This document shows, in pieces, positions 26,927-35,458 of a stretch of 64,000 nucleotides of DNA. This stretch comes from Sphingobium indicum B90A (GTDB taxonomy: Bacteria; Pseudomonadota; Alphaproteobacteria; Sphingomonadales; Sphingomonadaceae). Positions within the stretch are counted from its first letter, which is position 1; each line of letters begins with the position of its first letter. The translations under genes were made by a program, and so were the position numbers. Under the pieces are notes generated by a model that was not told the origin of the DNA, did not search any database, and worked only from the letters and a program-made list of their open reading frames with translations. The stretch is taken from the NCBI RefSeq assembly GCF_000264945.2, contig NZ_CP013070.1, positions 3,590,323-3,654,322 on the forward strand, read 5' to 3'.

Positions 26927-27712
26927 TCAGAGCGAGAAATTCTCGCCCAGATAGAGCCGCCGCACGTCGGCATTGGCGACCAGCTCCGTCGGGCTGCCCG
27001 CGAACAGCACCTTGCCGTCATAGATGATGCAGGCGCGGTCCACGATCTCCAGCGTCTCGCGGACATTATGGTCGGTGATGAGGACGCCGATGCCCCGCGT
27101 CTTCAACTGCTTCACCAGGTCGCGAATATCCGCGATGGACAGCGGATCGATGCCCGCGAACGGCTCGTCCAGCAACACGATCGACGGATTGGCCGCCAGG
27201 GCGCGGGCGATCTCGCACCGCCGCCGCTCGCCGCCCGACAGCGCCATGGCGGAGGAATCGCGCAGCCGGGTCAGGCCGAATTCCTCCAGCAACTGTTCCA
27301 GCCGCGCCTGCCGCGCCGCCTTGTCCGGCTCCGCCAGTTCCAGCACCGCGCCGATATTCTGCGCCACGGTCAGGCCCCGGAAGATGGAGGTTTCCTGCGG
27401 CAGATAGCCGAGGCCCAATATCGACCGCCGGTACATGGGCAGGCCAGTGATGTCCTGCCCGTCCAGCACGATGCGGCCATGGTCGGGCCGCACCAGCCCC
27501 ATCACCGAATAGAAACAGGTCGTCTTGCCCGCGCCGTTGGGGCCGAGCAGGCCGACCACCTCGCCCTTGCCGACGGTCAGCGACACGTCGGCCAGAACGA
27601 CCCGCTTGTCATAGCTTTTGGCGATGGAGATGACGGACAGGCCTTCTCCCACTTCCTGGGGGGGAAGGGGCGATGCCGGCGCTGTCCGGTCCTGCATCAT
27701 CACGTCGTCCAT
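26927..27712 (-). CDS. lptB: LPS export ABC transporter ATP-binding protein
   Basis: A protein of about 261 residues, the ATPase of the LptB2FG complex that extracts lipopolysaccharide from the inner membrane. Walker A is GLLGPNGAGKTTCFY, the Q-loop region is YLPQETSIFRGLTV, the signature is ALSGGERRRCEIARALA, and Walker B is IVLLDEPFAGIDP. The open frame reaches 27808, but ATG 27712 has AAGGA just upstream; ATG 27700 or 27697 are alternatives. It is upstream of rpoN. Confidence 0.92.
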   Translation of the reverse strand: MDDVMMQDRTAPASPLPPQEVGEGLSVISIAKSYDKRVVLADVSLTVGKGEVVGLLGPNGAGKTTCFYSVMGLVRPDHGRIVLDGQDITGLPMYRRSILGLGYLPQETSIFRGLTVAQNIGAVLELAEPDKAARQARLEQLLEEFGLTRLRDSSAMALSGGERRRCEIARALAANPSIVLLDEPFAGIDPLSIADIRDLVKQLKTRGIGVLITDHNVRETLEIVDRACIIYDGKVLFAGSPTELVANADVRRLYLGENFSL

Positions 27713-28258
27713 CACGTCATCCTTGCTGCCGAATGCTTGTCGCGGGTCCAACCCATGACCCCGCGCGGCAATTGGCAAGCTTTGTGCATGGGAACGCCGC
27801 CGGGGCAAGAGGAAAATGGTGTTTCGGACCTTTTTGGGGCCATGATCCGCGACAAGATTGGTGTTGGCGCAGGTGCTTTCAATGCACGTCCGACAGGGAA
27901 GAAAAAGGGAAATGCCGGGGCGCCCAATGGCGAAGGCCTGTTCCGGTCGGAAGAAATGGTGCGGTCGAGAGGCACGAATTCGGTGTTACAACGTGTATCA
28001 AGGCGTCTCAAAATCCTGTCAGTTTAATCCTTTAAGATCAATCCGATGATCCCCTGTACGCCAGTGACAGCAGAGGGGATGCGCTGAGCTGCTCGGCAAT
28101 GGATCGAGCGAATTGATTGAGGATGCCCTGCGGGGATAGGTCGCGCCCGGCCTTCCGCCAACCAGCAGCTTCTGGCTGAATGATCCACCATCAAATGCCG
28201 GCACTAAACACCTAACAGGAAGCGTGCGTCACGAGAGACGGATACCGCTACTTCTTGC
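27713..28258. other. 546-bp gap at the left edge of the catabolic island
   Basis: Contains the lptB upstream region, then about 400 bases without a convincing complete gene. A minus-strand frame near 28046-28190 reads WIIQPEAAGWRKAGRDLS, then PQGILNQFARSIAEQLSASP, before a stop; it resembles the tail of a real protein but has no start and no recognised family, so it may be a gene remnant. Base composition falls toward the right end. The transition from housekeeping to accessory genes occurs here. Confidence 0.45.
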
Positions 28259-30358
28259 CTATTGCTCAGGGGAAGCGGATTCCGGCGGCTTTGATGTTGC
28301 GGCACCTGATCCGCGCTTTTTCAGCGCGACCGCCTGAGCGGACACATAGCCCCGGATTTCCTCTGCCTCCGCCTCGTTGAGATGCTGCTTCCAGCCCACC
28401 ATGCCGTTGCCCTCCAGCGCGCCGTCGATCACCACCGCGCGCCAGGACTCCCGGTCGGCGAGGAAAGCTGAGCGGCGGAGGTCGGGAATGACGTTCGAGG
28501 ATACCGCTGCCGGGCCGTGACAGCGCGAACAGTACCTGCCGTAATTCGTTCCGCCTTGGGCGATCTGCTTGCCGGTGAACGGGTCCGCGGTTGGATTGGG
28601 CGGCGGCGGCGCGCCGGGTTCGGCGGGAAGCTTGGCCGTGCCGTTCAGGCGGAAGGCGACCATCCGGCCCGGCTGGCGTTCGCGTTCGTCGGCGTCGCCG
28701 GCCGCGGGGCTGGCGCCGTTACCAGTAGCTATCGCGACATATTGCACGCCGCGGACGCTGTAGGCGATGGGCGCCGCCTGGACGCCGTTGGGCATCTTGT
28801 AGTTCCAGACCTCCCGTCCATTATCGGCGCGGAAAGCGGTGAAGCGGCCGGTCACGGCGCCCTGGCCCTGGAACACCAATCCGCCCGCCGTCGCCAGCAC
28901 GCCCGCGCGGTCCGCCGGCACGCGCCACGCCTCGGTCTGGGTCACCGGATTCCAGGCGAGCAGATGGGTCGGGCCGCCCTTGAGCTTGCTCAGCAGGCCG
29001 GTATTGAAGGGGCCGCGCGTATAGGTCTTGAAATTGGGATCGTCACGTACCTCCGCGCTGTTTTCAAAAGCGTTGAGATAGACGAGGCCGGTCTTTGGGC
29101 TGTAGGCCATGGCATGCCAGTTATGCGCGCCGGAGCTGTTGGGCCGCAGGTGGAACGGTCCATCGGTATAGCGGGAATTGGGTGTCTCGATCGGCCGGCC
29201 GGTCACCGTGTCGATGCCCGATGCCCAAGTCACGGGGACATAGGGCTTGGCCGAGATCACCTTCCCGTTGGTGCGGTCCAGCACATAGAAAAAGCCGTTC
29301 TTCGGCGCGTGCATCAGCACCTTGCGGATCTTGCCGTCGATGGTCAGGTTTCCCAGGATCATCGGCTGGGAGGAATTATAGTCCCAGGCCTCCTGCGGAT
29401 TCTCCTGATAGTGCCAGATATATTTGCCCGTGTCGGGGTCGAGCGCGATCACCGAGCAGAGGAACAGATTGTCGCCCTTGCCCGCGGTGCGGTATTTCGG
29501 ATTCCAGGGCGAGCCGTTGCCGGTGCCGATGTAGAGCTGGTTCAGTTCCGGATCGTACGAGATCGCGTGCCAGGCCGTGCCGCCGCCGCCATATTTGGCA
29601 TAGTCGCCGGACCAGGTCGGGCGCACCAGCTTCTCCATGATCTCGTCCGAAGCGGCGTGGTCCGGCCCCTTCGCGGGATCGCCGGGCACGGTGTAGAAGC
29701 GCCACACCAACTTGCCCGTGGCCGCGTCATAGGCCGAGACATAGCCCCGCACCCCGAAATCGGCGCCGGCGTTGCCGATGATGACCTTGTCATGGATCAC
29801 GCGCGGCGCGCCGGTGATCGTGAGCGCGCTCTTCGGATCGACCGTCTGGGTGCTCCAAAGCTGGGTGCCGGTGCGCGCGCTGATCGCGATCAGCCGCCCG
29901 TCGAGCGTGCCGACATAAACCTTGCCCTTGTAGACTGCGACGCCGCGATTGACCGTGTCGCAGCAGACCTTCACCCCCGTGTCGCCCGGCACCATCGGAT
30001 CGAAGAACCATATCTGTCGCCCGGTGGCCGCGTCGAGCGCGTAGACCTTGCTCCACGACGTGGAGACATACATCACCCCGTCGACCACCAGCGGCTCGGA
30101 TTGCTGCCCCCGGACCGTGTCGAAGTCGAAGCTCCAGGCGGGCTTCAGGTCCTTGACCGTGTTGACGTTGATCTGATCGAGCTTCGAATAATGGTCGCCG
30201 TTGAAGGTGCCGCCATTGACCAGCCAATTCGCCGGTTCGGAGGCGGCGGCGATCATCCGGGCATCGTCGACGGCGCCGGGGTGGACACCTGCCATCGTCG
30301 CTGCAAGCAGGGGCGCACCGGCGCCGGTTAAGATAATGATCCGGATTATGCGATTCAT
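28259..30358 (-). CDS. PQQ-dependent quinohemoprotein alcohol dehydrogenase 1
   Basis: A 699-residue periplasmic dehydrogenase with a signal peptide (IIRIIILTGAGAPLLAATMA). An eight-bladed PQQ propeller is followed by a C-terminal cytochrome c domain. The vicinal disulfide is VKVCCDTVNRG near residue 132, the calcium/PQQ region is GGGGTAWHAIS, the catalytic aspartate context is EAWDYNSSQPMIL, and the heme site is YCSRCHGP near 620. Type II enzymes of this kind oxidise alcohols and pass electrons to the respiratory chain. A good sigma-70 promoter lies upstream. The C-terminal tail is Ser/Pro-rich. Confidence 0.9.
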   Translation of the reverse strand: MNRIIRIIILTGAGAPLLAATMAGVHPGAVDDARMIAAASEPANWLVNGGTFNGDHYSKLDQINVNTVKDLKPAWSFDFDTVRGQQSEPLVVDGVMYVSTSWSKVYALDAATGRQIWFFDPMVPGDTGVKVCCDTVNRGVAVYKGKVYVGTLDGRLIAISARTGTQLWSTQTVDPKSALTITGAPRVIHDKVIIGNAGADFGVRGYVSAYDAATGKLVWRFYTVPGDPAKGPDHAASDEIMEKLVRPTWSGDYAKYGGGGTAWHAISYDPELNQLYIGTGNGSPWNPKYRTAGKGDNLFLCSVIALDPDTGKYIWHYQENPQEAWDYNSSQPMILGNLTIDGKIRKVLMHAPKNGFFYVLDRTNGKVISAKPYVPVTWASGIDTVTGRPIETPNSRYTDGPFHLRPNSSGAHNWHAMAYSPKTGLVYLNAFENSAEVRDDPNFKTYTRGPFNTGLLSKLKGGPTHLLAWNPVTQTEAWRVPADRAGVLATAGGLVFQGQGAVTGRFTAFRADNGREVWNYKMPNGVQAAPIAYSVRGVQYVAIATGNGASPAAGDADERERQPGRMVAFRLNGTAKLPAEPGAPPPPNPTADPFTGKQIAQGGTNYGRYCSRCHGPAAVSSNVIPDLRRSAFLADRESWRAVVIDGALEGNGMVGWKQHLNEAEAEEIRGYVSAQAVALKKRGSGAATSKPPESASPEQ

Positions 30359-30387
30359 TATATTCCCCGTTTTCCTGCTTTTCGCGC

Positions 30388-30415
30388 AGGATAACCAAGG
30401 GGATTAGCGTGTCAA
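30388..30415 (-). promoter_or_regulatory. Sigma-70-like promoter of quinohemoprotein gene 1
   Basis: On the minus strand TTGACA (30410-30415) and TATCCT (30388-30393) are 16 bases apart and about 30 bases ahead of the start codon. Just upstream of the -35 box lies an A/T-rich repeat, CTTATAGGTTTATAG (30418-30432), which may be an operator. Similar A/T-rich words precede other units of the island. Confidence 0.6.
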
Positions 30416-30446
30416 TCTATAAACCTATAAGCCATAATATTGATTG

Positions 30447-30968
30447 TTACAGCGGGGCGGGCGTGAAGAGGAAGCTGCGGTAGCCGCGGGTGAAGCGCTT
30501 GATCCGCGCCGTCCATGGCGTTCGGGCGGCGGTGCGCCAAGCATCGCCCGCCGGAATGTCGGACCCGGCGAGCGTGAATAGCGCCAGGTAGCGCGGCGAC
30601 CCTTCGGATCGATAGCGCGCGATCCCGCTCACGCCCGGCAGCGCGCCCAGGCGCGGCAGATGCTCGGTGTCGTACCAGGCGTTGAATTCCTCCTCCGCCT
30701 CGTCCGCGACTTCGAGGAAGTTGCAGAGGAGCGCCGTGGCGTTCGCAATCTCGACAAGGCCGACACAGGCGACGCGCGCGCCACTCCACCGTATCTCGCC
30801 CTCGACGGGGGGCGCGGCGATCGGATGGGGGGAGAGCAGCATGCGCGTGACTGGCGCATCCTCGCCTCCCCCGCTGCCGACCCGCGCCCGGCCTGTCAAC
30901 GCCGTCTCGCCAGCCACGGGCCGGGGCGTCTCCGCCGCGATCAGCAGATGAATCGCCTCGGCGCTCAA
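30447..30968 (-). CDS. EthD-like dimeric alpha/beta-barrel protein A
   Basis: A 173-residue cytoplasmic protein. The C-terminal half carries EEEFNAWYDTEHLPRL followed by a strand-rich ARYRSEGSPRYLALFTL, typical of EthD/ferredoxin-like dimeric barrels. The same EFNxWYDTEHxPR core is found in the paralogue at 52699-53241. The start is a TTG overlapping the stop of the CoA-ligase-like gene (TTGA), supported because the paralogue has a similar N-terminal extension. EthD itself was found in an ether-degrading P450 cluster, and its role there is unclear. It is the third gene of the minus-strand operon starting at 33740. Confidence 0.75.
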   Translation of the reverse strand: MSAEAIHLLIAAETPRPVAGETALTGRARVGSGGGEDAPVTRMLLSPHPIAAPPVEGEIRWSGARVACVGLVEIANATALLCNFLEVADEAEEEFNAWYDTEHLPRLGALPGVSGIARYRSEGSPRYLALFTLAGSDIPAGDAWRTAARTPWTARIKRFTRGYRSFLFTPAPL

Positions 30969-32383
30969 TCCGCCAGCCCCTGTCGCGTCAGGCGCGCGAG
31001 CGTGCGGATCGCGCGCTCCGGCGACCGGCGGAGGGGGATGCCCGCCGCCAGCATCTCCTCGGCCAGCTCGGCGGCGAGCGGGCTGCTCCCGCCCATCAGC
31101 GTATAGACCACCGGCTTGGTCGTGCCCGCGAGCGCGGGAAGGGTGGCGCGCGCGTTGCGGAGGCCGATATCCGGTGGCCCGGGCATGATCGCGATCAGCA
31201 GGCAGCCCACCGCCGGATCGTCGAGCAGCACGCTTGCGGCGCGGCCATAGACCTGCCAGTCGGTGAGGCCCGCGCCCGACAGATCGACCGGATTGCCCTC
31301 CGGGACCGCGTGGCGCGCCGCTTCGCGCAGGCCCTGCGTCGTCTCCGGCGACAGGGAAGCGAGCGGCAACGCCTCGCTCTCGCAGATATCGGCGAGGATG
31401 CCCTTGACGCCGCCATCGGTGAGCAGGACCGCCCCGCCGCGCGGCAGGTCGCCGAAGCGCAGCAGCAACTCGCCCGCGTCCCAGAATTCTTCCAGCGTTT
31501 CGGTGACGACGCAGCCCGCGTCCAGCGCCGCCGCGATGGTCGCGGCGTGGTCGCCGGTCTCGGCGCCGCTGTTGAAGGCGGCCGCCTGACGCGCGCGAGG
31601 CGAGCGGCCCGGATGCAGCAGGACGACATGCTTGTCTTTGCCACGCGCGCGGCGGATCGCGGCGAAGAAGGTCTCCGGCTTCCGGACTTGCTCGGCGAAG
31701 ACGAGGATCACGTCCGTCGCCGCGTCATCGATCATGAAATCGAGGAAGTCCGCGGCGCAGAGCACCGCCTCGTTGCCCGTGCAGATCGAATAGGAGACCG
31801 GCGTGCCCAGCGCCTCCAGCGCGAGCCGCGTCTGTCCGCTGACGCCGCCGGTCTGGGTGATCAGCCCCACCGCGCGCCGTCCTTCCAGCGGCACCGGCTT
31901 ATGGTTGCCGAACGACAGGGAGAGGCCGTCGGCGAAGTTGCTGAGACCCACGGTGCCTGGCCCCAGCACCGCCACGCCGGCGCGGGCGGCGGCGTCGGCG
32001 AGGTCGCGCTGGCGCTGCTTGCCGGCCTCGCCTTCCTCCGCGAAGCCCGAGGCGTAGACGATCGCGGCGCGGATGCCGCGCGCGCCGCATTCGCTGATCG
32101 CCGCCGGCACCATGGCCGCATCCATCGTGAGGAGGGCGATGTCGATCCCCTCCGGCAGGTCGAGGATCGTCGCATGGGCGGGGTGGCCGTCGATGGACTG
32201 GGAGCGGCTGACGAAATGGAGCGCGGCCGGATCGAAGCCGAAGCGCCGCAGATTGGCGAGCACGCGCATTCCCATGATTTCCCAATGGGTCTGGGGCGCG
32301 TCGGCGTCGGGCGGCGCGAGGCCGATGATCGCGATGGAGCGGGGACGCAGGAAGTGCGCGATGCTGTCGGCGTGATCGGACAT
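30965..32383 (-). CDS. CoA-binding, ADP-forming acyl-CoA synthetase-like protein lacking ATP-grasp
   Basis: A 472-residue protein matching the alpha (CoA-binding plus ligase) part of NDP-forming acyl-CoA synthetases: FLRPRSIAIIGLAPPDADAP at the start, VGLITQTGGVSGQTRLALEALG near 172, and LEEFWDAGELLLRFG near 308. Full enzymes of the FerA/Acs type carry an ATP-grasp domain of about 230 residues, which is missing here and not encoded next door. At the position of the phosphorylated His (usual SHTGALAG) this protein reads FNSGAETG, with Asn271 in place of His. It may act as a CoA carrier, transferase or partner subunit. It lies between the MFS transporter and EthD-like genes. Confidence 0.75.
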   Translation of the reverse strand: MSDHADSIAHFLRPRSIAIIGLAPPDADAPQTHWEIMGMRVLANLRRFGFDPAALHFVSRSQSIDGHPAHATILDLPEGIDIALLTMDAAMVPAAISECGARGIRAAIVYASGFAEEGEAGKQRQRDLADAAARAGVAVLGPGTVGLSNFADGLSLSFGNHKPVPLEGRRAVGLITQTGGVSGQTRLALEALGTPVSYSICTGNEAVLCAADFLDFMIDDAATDVILVFAEQVRKPETFFAAIRRARGKDKHVVLLHPGRSPRARQAAAFNSGAETGDHAATIAAALDAGCVVTETLEEFWDAGELLLRFGDLPRGGAVLLTDGGVKGILADICESEALPLASLSPETTQGLREAARHAVPEGNPVDLSGAGLTDWQVYGRAASVLLDDPAVGCLLIAIMPGPPDIGLRNARATLPALAGTTKPVVYTLMGGSSPLAAELAEEMLAAGIPLRRSPERAIRTLARLTRQGLAD

Positions 32384-32384
32384 G

Positions 32385-33740
32385 TCAGCGGGCGCCGCTC
32401 AACTGCCGGGCCACGCGGTCGTCTGCGGTCTCCTGCCCCCGCGCGCGGGCCAGCAGGATCGCGCCCGCGCCGATCAGGGCGGCCACCGCGTAGAGGGGAT
32501 AATAAGCGGACTTGTCGAGGCCAAGGCCGATCAGGACGCCGCCGGCATAAGGGCCTGCGATCGCCCCGAACCGTCCCATGCCCACCGCGAGGCCGACGCC
32601 GGTGCTGCGCGCATGGTCCGGGTAGAGCCGGTTGCTGGTGATCAGCATGCCGGTGAAGGCCGCCTCGATCGAGAACATGCTGAGCATCGCGAACAGGATG
32701 AGCGTCACCGGCGAGCTGACCCAGGCGAACCCCATCAGCCCAACGGCGCAGAGCAGCAGCGCGCCCGCCGTGGCGCGGCGCGCGCCCAGCCGCGCCGCCA
32801 GGGTGCCGATGGCGAGTACGCCAAGGATCGCGGCGAAGCTGGTCGCCATGCCGACCGCCACCGCCGCCTGTCCCTTGAAGCCGGCGAGCACCAGCACCTG
32901 CGGCTTCCAGCTGGTCAGGAAATAGCTGACGAAATAGCGCATGAACGACGCCAGCCAGAGGAACAGCGTTGCCGAGCGCAGCGGTCCGGACAGGATCGCG
33001 CCGATGGCGAGCGGCGAGCGGCTCGGCCGCTCCGGCACCGGCGGCAGCGCGGCGAGCTCCGGCTGCTTCAGGCGTCGCAGGATGGCGTTGGCGCGGGCGA
33101 GGGCGTTGGCCGGCTGGCGGTTCAGCAGGAAATGCAGCGATTCCGGCAGCAGGACGAAGGCAGCGACCGCGACCGCGCCGGTGATCAGGCCGGCGACGAG
33201 ATAGATGCTGCGCCAGCCATGGGCGCCGAGCAGCGCCGCGCCGATCGCCGCGCCGATCATCGCGCCGATTGCGAATCCGATATGGACGCAGGCGAGGAAG
33301 AAATTGCCGCGCGTCTCGTTGGAGAATTCGACGACGATCACGCTCAGCGACGGCACCAGCGCGCCGATCGCCAGCCCCGCCAGGAAGCGGAACAGGAGCA
33401 GCGTCTCCCAGTTGGTGCTGGCCGAGATCGCGATCATCGCCACCGCGCTGGTGGTGGCCGCCGCGAGCACGATCGGGCGCCGGCCGAAGCGGTCTGCCAG
33501 TGGCGCGATCAGGATCGCGCCGAGCATCAGCCCCGCCGCCCCGGCGCTCAGGATCAGGCCCATGGTTTGGGGCGCGAGACGCCAGTCCTTCAGGATCGCG
33601 GGCGCCGCATAGGCGGTGGCCGTGGTGTCGAGGCCATCGCAGATGTTGATCAGCACGCACAGCGCGACCACCGCGATCTGGAAGGCCGAAAGCGGCGCGT
33701 CGGCCAGGAGCGGCCTCACCTTGACGGACGAATTCGCCAT
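32385..33740 (-). CDS. Aromatic-acid:H+ symporter-type MFS transporter 1
   Basis: A 451-residue transporter with 12 predicted membrane helices. The AAHS features are an Asp in helix 1 (INICDGLDTTATAYAAPAI), the loop motif APLADRFGRRPIVL between helices 2 and 3, and a related motif in the middle loop (TLAARLGARRATAGALLL). Such carriers import benzoates, hydroxybenzoates, vanillate and similar acids. ATG 33740 has AAGGA upstream; the open frame to 33788 is less likely. It is first in an operon with the CoA-ligase-like and EthD-like genes, so its cargo is probably processed by them. Confidence 0.85.
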   Translation of the reverse strand: MANSSVKVRPLLADAPLSAFQIAVVALCVLINICDGLDTTATAYAAPAILKDWRLAPQTMGLILSAGAAGLMLGAILIAPLADRFGRRPIVLAAATTSAVAMIAISASTNWETLLLFRFLAGLAIGALVPSLSVIVVEFSNETRGNFFLACVHIGFAIGAMIGAAIGAALLGAHGWRSIYLVAGLITGAVAVAAFVLLPESLHFLLNRQPANALARANAILRRLKQPELAALPPVPERPSRSPLAIGAILSGPLRSATLFLWLASFMRYFVSYFLTSWKPQVLVLAGFKGQAAVAVGMATSFAAILGVLAIGTLAARLGARRATAGALLLCAVGLMGFAWVSSPVTLILFAMLSMFSIEAAFTGMLITSNRLYPDHARSTGVGLAVGMGRFGAIAGPYAGGVLIGLGLDKSAYYPLYAVAALIGAGAILLARARGQETADDRVARQLSGAR

Positions 33741-33922
33741 GACATCCTTCTTCCTGTTTGTTCCCGCTTTCGGTCCGCCCGCAGGCATACGCGATCTGGA
33801 CAGAGGCGCCGAATCTGTTTAAACCAAATGACTAGCTGAATGGAACTATTGATAATGGAATACGCATATGGCCAGTGCGCGACAAGCGGAATGTTCGGCG
33901 CGGGAACCCGGAGGCTTGGGCG

Positions 33923-34537
33923 ATGAAGCTTTTTTGGTCGTCGCGCTCTCCGTTCGCGCGCAAGGTTGTGATGGTGGCGCATGAAACCGGCCTGCATGAT
34001 CGTGTCGCGCTCATCCCGTTGCCGATCCCGAGTCCCGTTCCGTGCGTCGAGCTGCATCGGGCCAATCCGATCGCCAAGCTGCCGACGTTGATCGCCGACG
34101 ATGGCACGGCGATCGCTGATTCCCCGGTGATCTGCGAATATCTCGATCATCTCGGCGGCGGAAGTCTCTTCCCCGTGCCCGGCCCCGCGCGGTGGCGGGC
34201 CTTGGGGCGTCAGGCGCTGGCCGATGGTCTGATGGACCAGTTGCTGCTGTGGCGTGCCGAGTTGCGGCGCGCGGAGGCGTGCCGCTCGGCAACTCTGCTC
34301 GCGACTTTTGCGGGCCGGCTCGATGCCTCGCTTGATCGGCTTGAGGAACAGGCGGCCGGGGGGGCCTGTGGCGCCGGCTTCGATATTGGCGATCTCACCG
34401 TGGGGGTGATGCTCGCCTATCTCGATTTCCGGTTCGCCGAGCGCGGCTGGCGCGACGGCAGGCCGGCCCTCGCAAAATTCCAGGACAGCTTCGCCGCGCG
34501 CCCCTCGGCGATCGCGACCGCTTTCGCGGAGAATTAG
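33923..34537 (+). CDS. Glutathione S-transferase-like protein 1
   Basis: A 204-residue two-domain GST. The thioredoxin-like N-terminal domain begins KLFWSSRSPFARKVVMVAHE, with the SPFARK segment where the catalytic Ser or Cys usually sits. NPIAKLPTLIADDGTAIADS is the cis-Pro and gamma-glutamyl-binding region. The C-terminal half is helical. GSTs in sphingomonad aromatic clusters cleave aryl ethers, isomerise ring-fission products or dehalogenate; which applies here is unknown. GGAGG precedes the ATG. The stop TAG abuts the ATG of the LigI-like gene. Confidence 0.85.
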   Translation: MKLFWSSRSPFARKVVMVAHETGLHDRVALIPLPIPSPVPCVELHRANPIAKLPTLIADDGTAIADSPVICEYLDHLGGGSLFPVPGPARWRALGRQALADGLMDQLLLWRAELRRAEACRSATLLATFAGRLDASLDRLEEQAAGGACGAGFDIGDLTVGVMLAYLDFRFAERGWRDGRPALAKFQDSFAARPSAIATAFAEN

Positions 34538-35428
34538 ATGACGGATCCCCGGTCGCTGTCAATCACGCCGCCGCGCAAAGCCTTGCCGGCGGGCGCGTGC
34601 GACACTCACGCCCATGTTTTCGGTCCGTTCGACCTCTTCCCGCTGCCGGAGGGACGCACCTATACGCCCCCGCTGGCGACCGCCGACATGCACGCAGAGG
34701 CACTCGCCCGGCTGGGCTTCGACCGCGCCGTGATCATTCAGGCCTCGGCCTATGGCTCCGACAATCGCTGCACGCTGGAGGCCGTCGCCCGTGATCCCGT
34801 GGCGCGGCGCGGCGTCGGCGTCGCGGACGAGAGCTTCGACGAAGCGCAGCTTGCGGCGCTCCGGGCGGGCGGCATCCGCGGGCTGCGCTTCACCGAGATC
34901 ATCGGCAAGGATAGCGGCAAGCGCCTCGCCGGCGCCAGCGGCTTCGACACGCTGCGCGCCATCGCCCCCCGGATGCGCGCCGTGGGCCTGCACGCGCAGC
35001 TGTTCGCGCCGTTCGACCTGCTGATCGATTGGATCGACGACCTGCTGGCGTTGGACGTGCCGCTGGTGCTGGATCATCTGGCGCGGGTCGGGCCGTCGGA
35101 CCGGACGGTCGACGATCCCCGGTTCCAGCGCCTGCTCGGGCTGCTGCGCGAGGGGCGGGTCTGGGTGAAGCTGATGGTCTTCCGCAACAGTCGCGCGCCA
35201 GAGACCGGCTATGCGGATCTCCGGCCCTTCCACGAGGCGATGACGCGCGCCAACCCGGGCCGGCTCGTCTGGGGCACCGACTGGCCGCTGCTCAACGTGG
35301 CGCCGCCGCCGGACCCGGGCGCGCTGCTCGATCTGCTCGACGCGTGGATCGAAGGCGACGCGGTGCTGCGGCGGCGCATCCTGGTCGACAATCCGGAGCG
35401 GCTCTACGGCTTTCCGGCCCAGGCCTGA
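34538..35428 (+). CDS. LigI-like 2-pyrone-4,6-dicarboxylate hydrolase family protein
   Basis: A 296-residue amidohydrolase-superfamily protein very like LigI (293 residues), the lactonase of the protocatechuate 4,5-cleavage pathway. Shared segments include CDTHAHVFGPFDLFP near residue 22, GFDRAVIIQASAYGSDN near 62, IRGLRFTEI, LVLDHLARVGP near 176, and the catalytic-Asp motif WGTDWPLLN near 247. LigI hydrolyses the pyrone ring without a bound metal. The exact substrate here is inferred. It starts directly after the GST stop and lies 30 bases before quinohemoprotein gene 2. Confidence 0.8.
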   Translation: MTDPRSLSITPPRKALPAGACDTHAHVFGPFDLFPLPEGRTYTPPLATADMHAEALARLGFDRAVIIQASAYGSDNRCTLEAVARDPVARRGVGVADESFDEAQLAALRAGGIRGLRFTEIIGKDSGKRLAGASGFDTLRAIAPRMRAVGLHAQLFAPFDLLIDWIDDLLALDVPLVLDHLARVGPSDRTVDDPRFQRLLGLLREGRVWVKLMVFRNSRAPETGYADLRPFHEAMTRANPGRLVWGTDWPLLNVAPPPDPGALLDLLDAWIEGDAVLRRRILVDNPERLYGFPAQA

Positions 35429-35458
35429 AATATTTGCAGAAACAATAGGGTGGATGTG

